Below, one piece after another: positions 44,433-57,900 of a stretch of DNA of 64,000 bases. This DNA is from Albugo candida (lineage: Eukaryota; Oomycota; Peronosporomycetes; Albuginales). Position 1 is the first letter of the stretch; every line of letters begins with the position of its first letter. Position numbers and translations under genes: made by a program. The notes below the pieces were generated by a model that was not told the DNA's origin, did no database searches, and worked only from the letters and a program-made list of their open reading frames with translations. The stretch covers positions 1 through 64,000 of the forward strand of contig JBDOQK010000062.1 in the NCBI GenBank assembly GCA_040437565.1. Reading direction: 5' to 3'.

Positions 44433-45559
44433 TTATGCCCACGAACGAATTCGCCTTGGATTATCCAGAAGCCTTCTGATGTAAAATACTTGGAGAAAGC
44501 ATATGAGTATGTAGACTATACATTCCAAAGCTCCATCATACGTCATGCGTCTGTGCGTTGCCTGCTGGACTACATAAAAAGTTACTTTGGTTTGATCAAA
44601 TAATCTTGGGAAACAGCTTACTTTTGATGTGGCGTTCTGTCCGGATCTGCTGGAGCCGTTGTTCTGATTCGAGTTCTCCAAGTTTAATGTCCAAATGGGA
44701 TACGTATTTTGCCAAGACATTTACATGAGCTAAGAAGTAGGCATTACATCATTGCCAATACAAATCATACTGGTCTCTATCAATAGCTTACTTCGTTGTA
44801 CCGGATGCTGCGACTGCAAAGTGTTTGTGACATGCGTGACCATAATCCCATTTTGATGCGGATTATGAAAACAAAGTTCATAGACTCCCACTTGGCTGCA
44901 GTCGATGGCTATAGAATCAGTCGATACTGAACTACCCACAAAGGGCTAGATACCTTGGTTTTATCTCGTAGTCATCCTCCATTTCATCGCTCATTGTGTG
45001 CACAATATTTCCACTCGGATCTTGTACCTAAGACGAAAGTCTCAGTACGGTTATTTCTCTATGATAATGAAGCTTTTACCTCAAAGCGGACGACGCTGGT
45101 TTCATCAGTAGAAACTATATACGCACCCTTGATGATGTCATCGAGATCCTTAACATTGTGATAAAAGCATGACTTTTCTTTTTCTTCCACGAAGAAGGTT
45201 AATCCTTCAGAGGGATCAAAATCAAAATTTTCCAAGTCTGGATTTTCAATATCTTCTCCTAATGTCTCATCGTCAGCTTCGTCGTAGGGATGGAAGCCGG
45301 TGTCTTCATCGATAGGAGTGAGATCTTCTTCTTTTGGTGTATCCTGAGGTGGTGTTTTGACTTTATCGACGGTTGTGTCTTCCTTTTCGACTGTTTTTTG
45401 TACAGGTTTTTCTGTTTTCTCTGTTTTTGTTTCCGGAATCACAGTGTGTTCGACTATATCTTTGTCTTTGTCGGATGCTATTTGTTGCAGTAAGATAGTG
45501 GAAAGTAGCAATAGTAAGAAGATATTGGTGCTTCGACGCCATAAATGTAAGAGAGTCAT
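44433..45559 (-). CDS. p24/TMED (emp24/gp25L) cargo receptor with long acidic N-terminal insert
   Basis: Exons 45080-45559, 44954-45027, 44792-44895, 44622-44729 and 44433-44569 (introns 52, 58, 62 and 52 bp) give 300 aa. A signal peptide (about residues 11-27, NIFLLLLLSTILLQQI) is followed by about 90 residues rich in Lys, Glu, Asp, Thr and Pro, then the GOLD domain (about 119-220: GLTFFVEEKEKSCFYHNV ... VRFEVQDPSGNIVHTMSDE ... GVYELCFHNP), a coiled coil (LAKYVSHLDIKLGELESEQQ), a transmembrane segment (ALECIVYILICFLQVFYI) and a short cytosolic tail (RRLLDNPRRIRSWA). p24 proteins of 200-230 aa normally start GOLD right after the signal peptide. The tail is basic but lacks a terminal KKxx signal. 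Acts in ER-Golgi COPI/COPII transport. Confidence 0.87.
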
Positions 45560-45988
45560 CTTGTCCGCACGATATCGATACCACGAATAGTGCCTGGCTG
45601 CTACGATTGGAAGAAAACAATAAAAAGAGGTATTATCCACCAATAAAATAGCTGAACAGCATAAAGCAGTTTTTCCGACAAATGCAGGAGAAAAATCGCG
45701 GCACCGATACGTTTGATTGCGGCAAACGGATTAAAAAGAGAAGTACTATCAAGGATTAGTTATGGGCTCCCTTGAATCGCGCTCACACGCTCAAGCTAAC
45801 GGATTGTATAAAACAGAATTTCCAATTACACATTTTTCACCAATCCCTTCTCTGTAGACGGATCTTGAAAGGTCACGGATTTTCATGCAAAAACGAAGCG
45901 ACACAATTGCTCCCTAAAAAATCGCGTTTCAACTATTTCATTGTGTCACAAATATTTAGGCGACTAAGACAAGCATTAAACGCTCACA
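45560..45988. promoter_or_regulatory. Divergent promoter spacer, p24 / dynein
   Basis: 429 bp between the p24 start (minus) and the dynein start (plus); by position it must hold both promoters. I recognise no specific element in it. Confidence 0.4.
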
Positions 45989-48900
45989 ATGGGAAATCCC
46001 CGCATGCAATGGATTGCACAACGAATCTTTGAAGCTTTTGAAACAAATGTGACCTCGAGCGATGTGAGTGAATTTCTATTGAATGATGTGGTTAAGAGTA
46101 CTTTTGACGACCTTTTGGTTGGAAAAGAACTTTGCAAGGTCTTCATACACTATGAAGATGAACCTATAGCTCCTTACGAGGTCGACAAACAGCTGCTTGA
46201 TCCTAATGCATCGGAGCATCAGGTTGTAGCTCGTGCGGCTAATCTTTGCCTCACATTAGGCTCATCAACACCTTTAAGGTCAAAATCCTGTTACTTTTTG
46301 CGTTTAACCATGGACAATAAACCAGTGGATGTCCAAAAAGCCTGTGACTCAACGCTATGTTTCGGTGAATTAGCACCAAATGTCTTGCGCGATTTAGGTA
46401 AAACACTTAGTTTTCTCTTTACTCCGCTTTTCAAGGCCAAAGATGATTGGGGCCGCGCCGATACGGAGCTCCGAAATGAATTTATGAACGAATCGGAAAA
46501 GTTCGCTACTGATCTCAAAGAAGCCCTCAATAGCATGTATAGTGGCTTGGAGCTCCGCCGGCCGAGCCCTGAGATCGTAGCAGACGCAACCGAATCATCT
46601 CGCACCTCTAGTGGTAGTAACAAAGTCCCTGGGACTTTACCAACACGCTCTATTCTCCAAGTAGTAGACTCCCCCAGACTAGTCTCTCACTATGAAGAAA
46701 TTATGAGAAACTGGTGTGACGTGATAACCGCATATATGGACACGAGCAACACGGGATCGACGGATGTGAATAACATCCTTCAAGATGAGAATGCGATCGA
46801 AGATGAAGGTCCAATGGGTGAGCTAGAGTACTGGAGGCACCGAATGCAGAGGATTATGAGTATCACCGAGCAGCTCAAAATGAGCGAAATGAAAGACATT
46901 TTCCTCGTCCTCCATCGAGCGTCTAAAAGCGTGCACGAAGATCTCCGCCAACGTGTCCAGAACCTCCTACGCCGTTGGAAACAGGTCGACATTCGCATCA
47001 CCGAATCGGTAAACGAAGCAAAGGATAACGCAAAGTATCTGTCAACACTGGAAAAGTTTCTCATCCCTCTATATAACGGGACTCCTAGCACGATCATAGA
47101 TACACTTCCGGCCCTAATGAATTCTATCAAAATGATCCATTCAATAGCTCGGTACTACAACACGAATGAACGAATGACGGGACTATTGGGGAAAACCACG
47201 AGTCAAATGATTTGTAATTGTAAGAATTATGTCACCGGTGGTGAATCGTACGAAATCTTGTGGGAAAAAGACCCAGAAGAGCTGGTTCGCCAGCTGAGCG
47301 CGTGTTTGAAGCTCAATGAAGCATACCAGAATCAGTATCGAGTTACGAAAGAAAAGCTTTTTAATTCAATTAAAGGCGGAAAACAGTTTGAATTCAATGA
47401 GATGAGAATATTTGGAAAATTTGATCTCTTTTGCCGTCGAGTGGTCAAACTCATTGACATGTTTACTACCATCCACCAATTCAGCGGCTTAGGATCACAT
47501 AAACTGGAAGGCATGGAAGACCTGATCGCTAAATTCAACGCCATCATCCGCGAGTTTCGGTACCGGAATCATGATCTCCTGGACTACAAAAACAACCGCT
47601 TCGATCGAGATTATGTCGAGTTCAATGTGCGTATATCCGATCTGGAAAGTCATCTTCAGAAGTTTATTCACGATTCTTTTGAAAACATCACTTCCATTGA
47701 GCATTCTCTGCGTATCTTACGCAAATTCCAAGCCATTTTGCAACGTGAAAACCTGAAATCTGACTTGGATTCAAAGTTTAATGTCATTTTCCAAAAGTAC
47801 GGAGTCGAATTGGAGCACGTGCTGCAAGAATACGAGCGAGAAAAGCACGCTCCTCCATACCCACGAAATCTACCACCGGTAGCTGGGAACATCACGTGGG
47901 CTCGTCATCTCTTACAGCGTATCGAGGAGCCTATGAAAAAGTTTGAGACAAATCAGAACGTTCTCGCAAGTAAAGACGCCAAACGAATCATTCGAATGTA
48001 CAACAAAGTCGCTCGGACGCTTGTGGCGTTTGAGTACATATGGTATCAGGCCTGGACGCAATACATCGACACTGCCAAGGCCGGCTTGCAAGCAACGCTC
48101 ATCATACGCCATCCCGACGATAACAAGCTCTACGTGAATTTTGACCCGGAGATCCTGCAACTTTTACGTGAAGCCAAATGTCTCGATCGTATAGGAATTG
48201 AGATCCCAGAAGCCGCCAAGATCGTCTTGTTACAGGAAGAGAAATTCAAGATGTATTACAATGAGCTTCAGTACGCGTTGTCCGAGTACGACCGGATCGT
48301 TAGCAAAGTGATTCCTGTGACAGCTGTACTTCTTCGACCGCATTTCAACGACATGGAGTTCAAATTACGTCCAGGGATGATCACACTCACGTGGACGAGC
48401 ATGAATATCCAAGCGTATCGAAATCACATCACCAACGGCCTACAACATCTCAAAGAGCTTGTGACGAATATCAACGATATCATTGAGAATCGAATAGAGA
48501 AAAACATGAGAATTGTGAGCAAAAGCATGCTCGTGGATCTTCCGTTGGATCAATCATTTGCCTTGGACGAATTTGTGCACCTTCAAACGAGTAATATCAA
48601 GAAAACCGGAGCTCTTTTACAAGGTAAAAACATGGAAATTGAGAATGCAGTCGACGATGTGGTCAAATGCATCACAAATTATCCATTAGACTCTCATATT
48701 GAGGGTGTATCTCATGAAGAGATTATTCGTCTGAAGCTCCATTACAATCATTTCATGTATCAGGCGTTACTTCACTGCACAAAGCGATCCTTAAACATGG
48801 TTAAAAAGCGGGTCTCTTGCCGATTGGAGTCGACATCAGGCTCCACTTGTGTCAGTGAGCGTCCCTTCTTTGAAGTGAATATCGAGCTACACATCCCTAA

Positions 48901-51900
48901 AGTCCAGCTTCATCCTTCTTTGGACGACATTCAGACTGCACTCAACCGAGCGGCTCAAACAGTCTTGAGCTGCTTTAAAGATATCTATGACTGGCCTGAG
49001 TCACCCAGAGCGGAATCGACTGCCAGCGCCACTATCGCTCCAGCGGGAAGCTCGGCGATAAAACCTGTCGTGAAAAAGAGTTTCTTTGAACGAATTACTA
49101 AAGATATTGAGATTGTTCGTGTCGTGTTGCTACTCACTGGAAGTGTGCAAGGGCTTCGTAATTCAGTGACAGAGTATTTGGAGGCTTTTCACGAGTATGA
49201 ATGGCTTTGGCGTGAGTCGAAAGAGACCGCTTACGACGCATTTATGAAAACGATACCTGACCTACAAGACTTTGAACGAAAGCTTCAATCGTTCGTCAAA
49301 TTGGAGCAAGAGATCGACCGGCTTCCAACTACGACCAATCTTGGAGCTTTGTGCCTCACAACCCGAAATCTCAAGCTACAGCTCACCCAGGAATCCAACA
49401 TATGGAAGCTGAAATTCAGCGATAATTTGCATCAACAAGCTCGTAAGAAAATGGAGTCGTTAAGCGAGTATTTCCGAGTGACAATGGGCAAATTAAACCG
49501 TAAGGTCACCGACTTGGATTCGCTTCGTTTTGTGATGAATTTGCTCAAGGAAGTGCGCATGCGTGAGTCGGGTATGAGCATGGAAATCAATCCTGTTTTG
49601 GACATGTACGAGATGCTTGAATATTATCTTCCTGAAGGTTTTATGGAGAAAGAAGAGATGGATCAAAAGTCTGTTCTCCGTAGTAATTGGCGCAAGCTCG
49701 TACATCATGCTGAAACGCGAACAGATGAGCTGAGTAAGACACAGGCCGGATTTAAACGCGGTCTCCTCAAAGATATCAAAGAGCTTATCGTGGATGTCAA
49801 GCACTTTCGGGAAGACTACCTCGCGAATGGTCCGATGGTGATTGGCATCCCGCCGTCAGAGGCCGTAGAGCGTCTGAATCGGTTCAAAGAAGAGTATAAA
49901 ATCCGAGAACGCAAGCACGAACTATACGCTTCGGGAGAGGAGCTGTTCGCGTTACCAAAAACAATGTATCCTGAGCTGGAAGCCACAAAGAAGGAACTCG
50001 CACTACAGGACAAATTGTTTGGATTGTACACAGACGTACTCGGCACATTGGAGGAATGGAAAACGATTCCTTGGGTTCTTATCGCTGAACAAATGCAAAC
50101 AATGACTGAAAAAGTCGATTCGTTTTCATTCCGCTGTAAAAAAATGCCCGCGAGACTGAAGGAATGGCAGGCGTATACGGTCTTATTGCGAATGATTGAC
50201 GACTTCACTGATATATTACCCCTCTTGCAAGAATTAAGCAAGGAATCCATCAAGCCCAGGCACTGGGATGCAGTGATGGAGAGAACGGGAACACATTTGG
50301 ACGTAACGCTGCCAGATTTCAAGCTACAAGCTCTTATCGATGCTAAAATCGTAGAGCATAAAGCCGAGATCGAGGAGATCACAGACGGAGCCGATAAACA
50401 ACTTAAGATCGAGCTGCAACTCCATGAAATCACAACGCATTGGGAGCTCGAGGATTTTCAATTTAGCGATTGGAAGGCTCGTAATGTGCCCATACTCAAA
50501 GCTGTGGTACCTATCGTCGAGGAATTGGAGGAAACGCAGTTGAATCTTCAGACAATGCTTTCCATGCGACACGTTCTCCCGTTCAAGGAACAAGCACAAC
50601 AGAAACTCGAGCAGCTCTCTGACACTTCCGAGACGCTTGAAAAATGGATCAAAGTGCAGATGCTTTGGTGCTCGTTGGAAAGTGTGTTTACAGGCGGCGA
50701 TATCGCGAAACAAATGCCTTTGGAGGCTAAAAAGTTTCAGAAAATAGATAAAGATTGGGCACGGATTATGACGAAATCGAGCGAAATGAAAAACGTCGTG
50801 CTATGCTGTGGAAACGAGCTTCTCAAATCGTGTCTTCCCGTCATGTACAGCGAGCTGGAAAAGTGTCAAAAGTCGTTGGAAGGATACTTGGAGCAGAAAC
50901 GCAACAAGTTTCCTCGCTTCTACTTTGTGTCAAATCCAGGCTTACTAATGATTCTCTCGCAAGGCTCTGACCCGCTGAGCATGAACGATCACTACGAAAA
51001 GGTATTTGACTCGATAGAGCGCGTGATTCACGACAAGAAGGACAAGACCATGATCCATACGATGCTCTCTGGTGTCGAAGAAGTTCGTTTCTCACAGGTC
51101 GTTAAAGCTCAAGGTAATATTGAAGATTGGCTTGCAACGTTGCTTCAGAAAATGCAAATCACTATGAAGGATCATTGTCGGCAATGTGCTGGCGATATCG
51201 CTGTTGTTGGAAGCGATCTCAAGCGCTTACGTGAGTTTGTCGATCGACATGTGGCTCAATTCGCGCTTTTAGGGATCCAAATGATGTGGACAATGGATCT
51301 TCAGACCGCTTTGGAGCAATGTCGTGTCAAGAAGAATTTGGTGAAAGACACAGCGACGAAGCAAGCTCAGGTCTTAACGGAGCTGTCCACTTGGTGTTTG
51401 AATGACTTGGGCTCCAAGCAGAATCGCATTAAAATCGAGACACTTGTCACGATTCACGTCCACCAGCGCGATGTGATGGCCGAGCTGGCGACGCTGTACA
51501 AGCAGAAGAAAATCTCCGACGCAAATGATTTCGAATGGCTCAAGCAAGCGCGGTTTTATTGGCGTCCCGGGAATGGCGATGAATGCAACCCCGACGGTGC
51601 TTGTGTGATAAGCATCACAGACGTTGATTTCAACTATCAGTACGAGTACTTGGGATCCAAGGAGCGTCTTGTGATCACACCACTCACAGATCGTTGTTAT
51701 ATCACTTTAGCGCAAGCGCTAGGAATGTATTTTGGCGGAGCGCCAGCAGGTCCAGCCGGGACGGGGAAAACAGAGACGGTGAAAGATTTAGGTCGGACTT
51801 TGGGCATTTATGTTGTCGTGACGAATTGCACAGATCAGCAGAAATACACCGATTGTGCCAAGATATTCAAAGGGCTCTGTCAAGGAGGTTTATGGGGCTG

Positions 51901-54900
51901 TTTTGATGAGTTTAATCGGATTCAATTACCTGTGCTTTCCGTTGTCGCTCAGCAAGTGTTGGCGATTCAGAATGCGAAAAAGACCGGCACGAAATCGTTC
52001 CAGTTTCCTGGTGATCCTCAGCATATCACGTTATCATCCGTTTGCGGGTTTTTCATTACGATGAATCCCGGGTACGCTGGTCGTCAGGAGCTCCCAGAGA
52101 ACCTGAAGGCTTTGTTCCGTGGTGTGGCAATGATGGTGCCTGATTTCGAGATCATTATGAAGGTCAAACTCTGCTCGGTCGGGTACACAGAATACCAAGA
52201 TCTCGCCAAGAAGTTTTACATCCTTTACAACACCTGTAAGGAGCAGCTATCAGCGCAAAAGCATTACGATTGGGGTCTTCGTAACATCCTCGCGGTACTT
52301 CGAAGCGCTGGTAAAATCAAACGGGATAATCGGAACGATTCGGAAGCAAAATTGCTGTATCAGACGTTGAGAGACATGAATCTCTCCAAGCTTGTAGCTC
52401 AAGACGTGCCCTTATTTCTATCGGTTCTTGCAGACTTATTTCCTACCGTCCAATTTCCTCCAAAAGGATCCTACCCGGACCTTCAAGCCGCCCTAGTAAC
52501 CGAGATTGAGCGTGGTGGACTCGTAGATCATCCCGGATGGTTTACTAAAGTCATTCAGATGTATGAGACGCAGCTAGTTCGTCATGGTATTATGCTTGTC
52601 GGTCCGACTGGAGGTGGAAAATCGCGTATTTTTGAGGTCTTACAACAAGCGCTGACTGCAACCACCGGCACTATGCATAAGCAAGCTCGACTGAATCCAA
52701 AGGCGATCCGAGCAGCTGAAATGTACGGTGAAGTAGACCCAATGTCGGGTGAATGGACCACCGGCGTGTTTGCGGCCATGTGGCAAAAGTATAACAATAA
52801 AAGCAATAAATTCATCATGTGGATCGTTTGTGACGGACCTGTGGATGCAATTTGGATCGAGGATTTGAACACTGTTTTAGATGACAATAAGATTCTCACA
52901 CTTGCAAACGGCGATCGAATGCCAATGACAGAAAATGTAAAGCTCATGTTTGAGGTGGAAACACTCGTGAATGCGAGCCCGGCCACGGTATCCCGCGCTG
53001 GCATCGTGTTTATCAGCGACACCGATTTGGATTGGGCGCCGGTTGTAGAAGCATGGATTCTCAAGAGGCCAAGCACACAACAAAGTATTTTACGGGCGTT
53101 ATTCGCAAAGTATCTTGGTGAGAATACGCCAGTGAATCCGGGTCATTGTTTCGATTATCTAGCGCGCAATACGCTGAGCGTGATGTCTGTATCTCGAGTC
53201 GGGCAGGCTTCTAGGCTCTTTAGCCTCTTAACAGGTCTTTTGCTTGGCGAACATGGAAATTATATCAGTGAGGTCCCCGTCATGCTGGAACAACAACTGG
53301 AGAAATTGTTTCTGTACAGCCTCTGCTGGAGCCTTGGAGCCTTATTAGAGCAAGAAGATAGAGTCAAGTTTCATGAATGGCTTGGACAATACGACAAGGA
53401 TGGACTCCTACTTCCAAAGTGCGAAATCGGTCAGACAATGTACGAGTACTTTGTCGATCCTCAAACGTTTGAATGGCGCCTTTGGCGTCCACCAAAATGG
53501 CAGCCACCTCCAAACACAGGAGCTCAGCTGAATTTCTCTAGTCTTTTAGTGCCGACGATGGATTCTGTGCGTACTTTGTACCTGATCGAGAATCTTCATA
53601 AACAGCGGAAACCTGTGCTTATGGTCGGCGGCCCGGGTACCGCAAAGACTTCCTCGGCACTCATGTACTTTCAGACCCTTTCAATGGATCATATGATGAT
53701 CAAACGTATCAATTTCTCAAGCGCTACGACTCCATTTATGTTCCAAAATGCCGTTGAGACTGAATTGGACAAACGCGGCGGGAAGAGTTTTGGGCCGCCA
53801 AATGGTAAAAAAATGACGATTTTTCTCGATGATCTCAGCATGCCGCTGGTGAATGCATGGGGAGATCAACCAACGCTGGAGATTGTTCGTATGCTTATGG
53901 AGCTGAACGGATTCTGTTTCTTGGCAAAAGACCGCCGTGGCGACTTTAAAGTATGTGAAGACTTGCAGTATGTGGGCGCAATGGGCCATCCTGGCGCCGG
54001 GAAAAACGATATTCCGAATCGCCTCAAGCGCCAATTCTTCATTTTCAACCTGATCCTCCCTTCATTGACGTCTATCGACGATATCTATGGCCAGCTTCTC
54101 GCGGCTCGATTCGATGCGACCGTATACAGCAAGGAAGCCTTAGGCATTCTCCAACGGCTCACAAGAGCTACAATTGAGCTTTGGAACTATATGAAAGCTA
54201 AACTGCTTCCCACGCCCGCCAAATTTCATTATGTGTTCAATATGCGTGAGCTCAGCCGCGTATTTCAAGGCATTCTTTTGACGCCTTCCGAGACGTTTTT
54301 GACGGGCGGAGGCCTCAGTGTGTCTCAAGGCAAAATGAAGAAACAGGAAGTCGGAATGCTTATTCTGCAGACCTGGCAGCATGAATGTGATCGTGTGTTC
54401 TGCGATAAGCTTACAAATCATAAAGATAAGGATCTCGTCCATGTATTTATGCAAAATCTCGTCACACAACAATTCGGCAAAGAAGCTGCTACTCTTCTCG
54501 CAGAGCCATTTTCAATGGTTCATTTTCTTCGAGACCCCGAAGAAGACGAAGATGGTGTGGTCTCTGAGGTAGCTCGTAAGATTTACGAGCCCGGTGGGTC
54601 GATGGAATCGATTCGCGAGCGTGTATTAAGCTTTTTGGAGCGATATAACGCGGAATTCCCACAGCGAAAAATGCGATTGGTACTGTTTGACGATGCGCTG
54701 AATCACTTATTACGGATTTCCCGGTTGCTGGAGACGCCTCGAGGATCCGCATTGCTTGTCGGTGTCGGTGGATCAGGGAAGCAATCGTTGACCAAGCTAG
54801 CGGCCTACATGGCTTCCTCATCGATTGTCCAAATTGTGCTCACAAAAACGTACAATACAAACTCTTTTCTGGAAGATTTGAGATCGCTGTACAAATCCGC

Positions 54901-57900
54901 CGGCCATCAGCGAAAGTCCACGACATTTCTGTTTACAGACGCTGATATAAAGCATGAGATTTTCTTAGAGCTTATCAATTCCATCCTCATGACAGGTGAG
55001 GTCGCAGGTCTATTTGCCAAAGAAGAGATGATGGCTATGACCGCTGACCTTCGGAATGCTTTTGTCAGAGACCGTATCGGTCAGGCAGAAACTTCGATCA
55101 ATCTCAAGCAGTATTTCATCGATTGTGTGCGTGACAACCTCCACGTTGTATTGTGTATGTCTCCACTTCATGCCAAGTTTGCGGAGCGAGCACGCAAATT
55201 CCCAGGCTTAATCTCCGGTCCAACGATCGATTGGTTTCTTCCTTGGCCTGAAGATGCGCTTATCGCAGTGTCGAAAGGGTTTATCGCAGAATATGCAATG
55301 GAATGTGATGCATCGATCAAACTCGCACTGATGACGCACATGGGCACTGTTCATCGCATTGTGACGGATCATTGCGATGAATACTATCAGAAAATGCGTC
55401 GACGAGTGTATCAAACGCCAAAAAGCTATCTCTCCTTTATCGAGTCGTATAAAAAGGTGTATGGGTCAAAATTGGAAGAGATTAAAGACAAGGAACATCG
55501 TGTGAATTTGGGGCTTCGTAAATTGATTCAGGGAGCAGAAGATGTGAGAGCCATGTCGATCGTCTTGGCCGATGAGCAACGTAAGCTCGAAAAAGCCACC
55601 GAAGAGACCAATACGATGCTTCAGTCACTACAAATCTCATCGGCAGAGGCGCATAAAGAAGGTGATCAGGTATCGCAAATCAAAGCGAAATGCGAAGAGG
55701 ATGCCGCGAGGATCACTGCTGAAAAGGAGTTATGTGAGAAAGATCTCGCACGCGCCAAGCCTTTTGTCGAGGAAGCCGAGACCGCGATCGACTCGATCAA
55801 ACCTGCTCATATTGGAGAGATCAAGAAGCTCGCGAAACCCGCAGATATCATTCGTCTCGTGTTTGACGGTGTGCTCATTTTATTCAAAAATCAGCTGAAT
55901 CCCGTGAAAGCGACCAAATTGAACGTCGCCAAGCAGGAAGTCGATTTTATTGAGACTTCGTTTACGCCGTACGCGCAAAGTATGCTGAGCGATTCGAATT
56001 TCCTTAAGAATGTGCAGACATTTGGCGCTGTTGGGAAGGATATGATCAATGAGGAGACTATCGAGCTGTTATGTCCGTATATGGAGCTGGAAGGATTTCT
56101 TCCTTCTGTCGCCAAGAACGCTTCGTTAGCAGCAGAAGGACTGTGCACTTGGGTACGAGCTATGAAGTTTTATCATGAGGCTTCTAAGGTCGTCAAGCCC
56201 AAATTAGAGGCGTTAATGATCGCGGAAGGGCAGATGGAAGCCGCCAATAAGGCGCTTGCAGCTGCAGAATTACGTCTTTGGAAATGTAAAGAGCGTCTTA
56301 ACGAGCTTCAGCAACTTTTTGAAGCTCAAATGGCTGAGAAGAAGCGAATTGAAGACGGAGCAAATGCACTCGCCCGAAAAATGCAGCAGGCCTCGGACTT
56401 GATCAATGGCTTGGCGGGTGAAAAGGTTCGATGGACAGACGATTCCAACAACTTNNNNNNNNNNNNNNNNNNNNNNNNNNNNNNNNNNNNNNNNNNNNNN
56501 NNNNNNNNNNNNNNNNNNNNNNNNNNNNNNNNNNNNNNNNNNNNNNNNNNNNNNCCGCCAATAAGGCGCTTGCAGCTGCAGAATTACGTCTTTGGAAATG
56601 TAAAGAGCGTCTTAACGAGCTTCAGCAACTTTTTGAAGCTCAAATGGCTGAGAAGAAGCGAATTGAAGACGGAGCAAATGCACTCGCCCGAAAAATGCAG
56701 CAGGCCTCGGACTTGATCAATGGCTTGGCGGGTGAAAAGGTTCGATGGACAGACGATTCCAACAACTTTGCCGACTTGAAGCGTCGATTAGTCGGCGATT
56801 GTGCGGTAGCGTGTGCTTTTGTATCGTACTGCGGTCCATTTAACCAGGATTTTCGGCATTACATGGTGACCCAAAAGTTTATTTCCGATTGTGTGAGCCG
56901 TAAAGTGCCCGTGACTGTAGATCTCGACGTGATCTCTTTCATGGTGGACATTGGGACCATCGGTGATTGGAATATGCAAGGTCTTCCAACGGATCCTCTT
57001 TCGATACAAAATGGAATTATGGTCACACGATCGTCGCGGTATCCTCTATTGGTGGATCCACAAGGCCAGGCGCTTTCGTGGATCAGAAACAAGGAAGCGG
57101 ATCGTATTCCATCGTACGGAAGCACGATGCTGAATCATCCCAAGCTTAAAGATCAATTGGAGTTTTGTATGGGCGAAGGAAAGGCTTTGATCATTACGGG
57201 TGTCGAGGAGGAAATTGATCCAATGCTGGACCCTGTGCTCGAGAAACAAGTGATTGTACGAGGAAGATTCATGTCCATCAACGTATCGGACAAGAATATG
57301 GAGTTCAATCCGTCCTTTTCCATGTACTTTATCACGCGCTTACCGAATCCGCATTTCGGCCCCGAGCTTCAGGCAAAGACCACCGTCATCGATTTCACTG
57401 TGACAATCAAAGGATTAGAGGAGCAATTACTGGGTCGTGTGATTGGAAAGGAGCAAAAAGCGTTAGAGGAACAGCTCGCACAAGTTTTAGAAGATGCCAA
57501 TCTCAATACAAAAGCGTTATTGGCGTTGGATGCTTCGCTTTTGGAACGGTTGACTTCGAACACGGGAAATCTGTTGGAGGATGAAGAATTGATCGGTGTG
57601 TTGGCAAACACGAAAGAGAAGGCAGCCGAAGTCAAAGATAAGCTTTTGGCCGCAGCCGACACGCGAAAATCGATCAACGAGAAGCGGGAACAATTCCGAC
57701 CCGTGGCAACTCGAGGCTCTGTGCTGTACTTTTCGATCGTTGAAACTTCGCTGATCAATTGCATGTATCAGACATCATTGAATCAATTCCTGGCGCTGTT
57801 TATGAAAAGTATGGATGTTGCAGAGAAGGCAAATTTAGCGTCTAAACGCGTGGCTAATATCATTGAGACAATGACGTATCTGTCGTATCGATACATTAAT

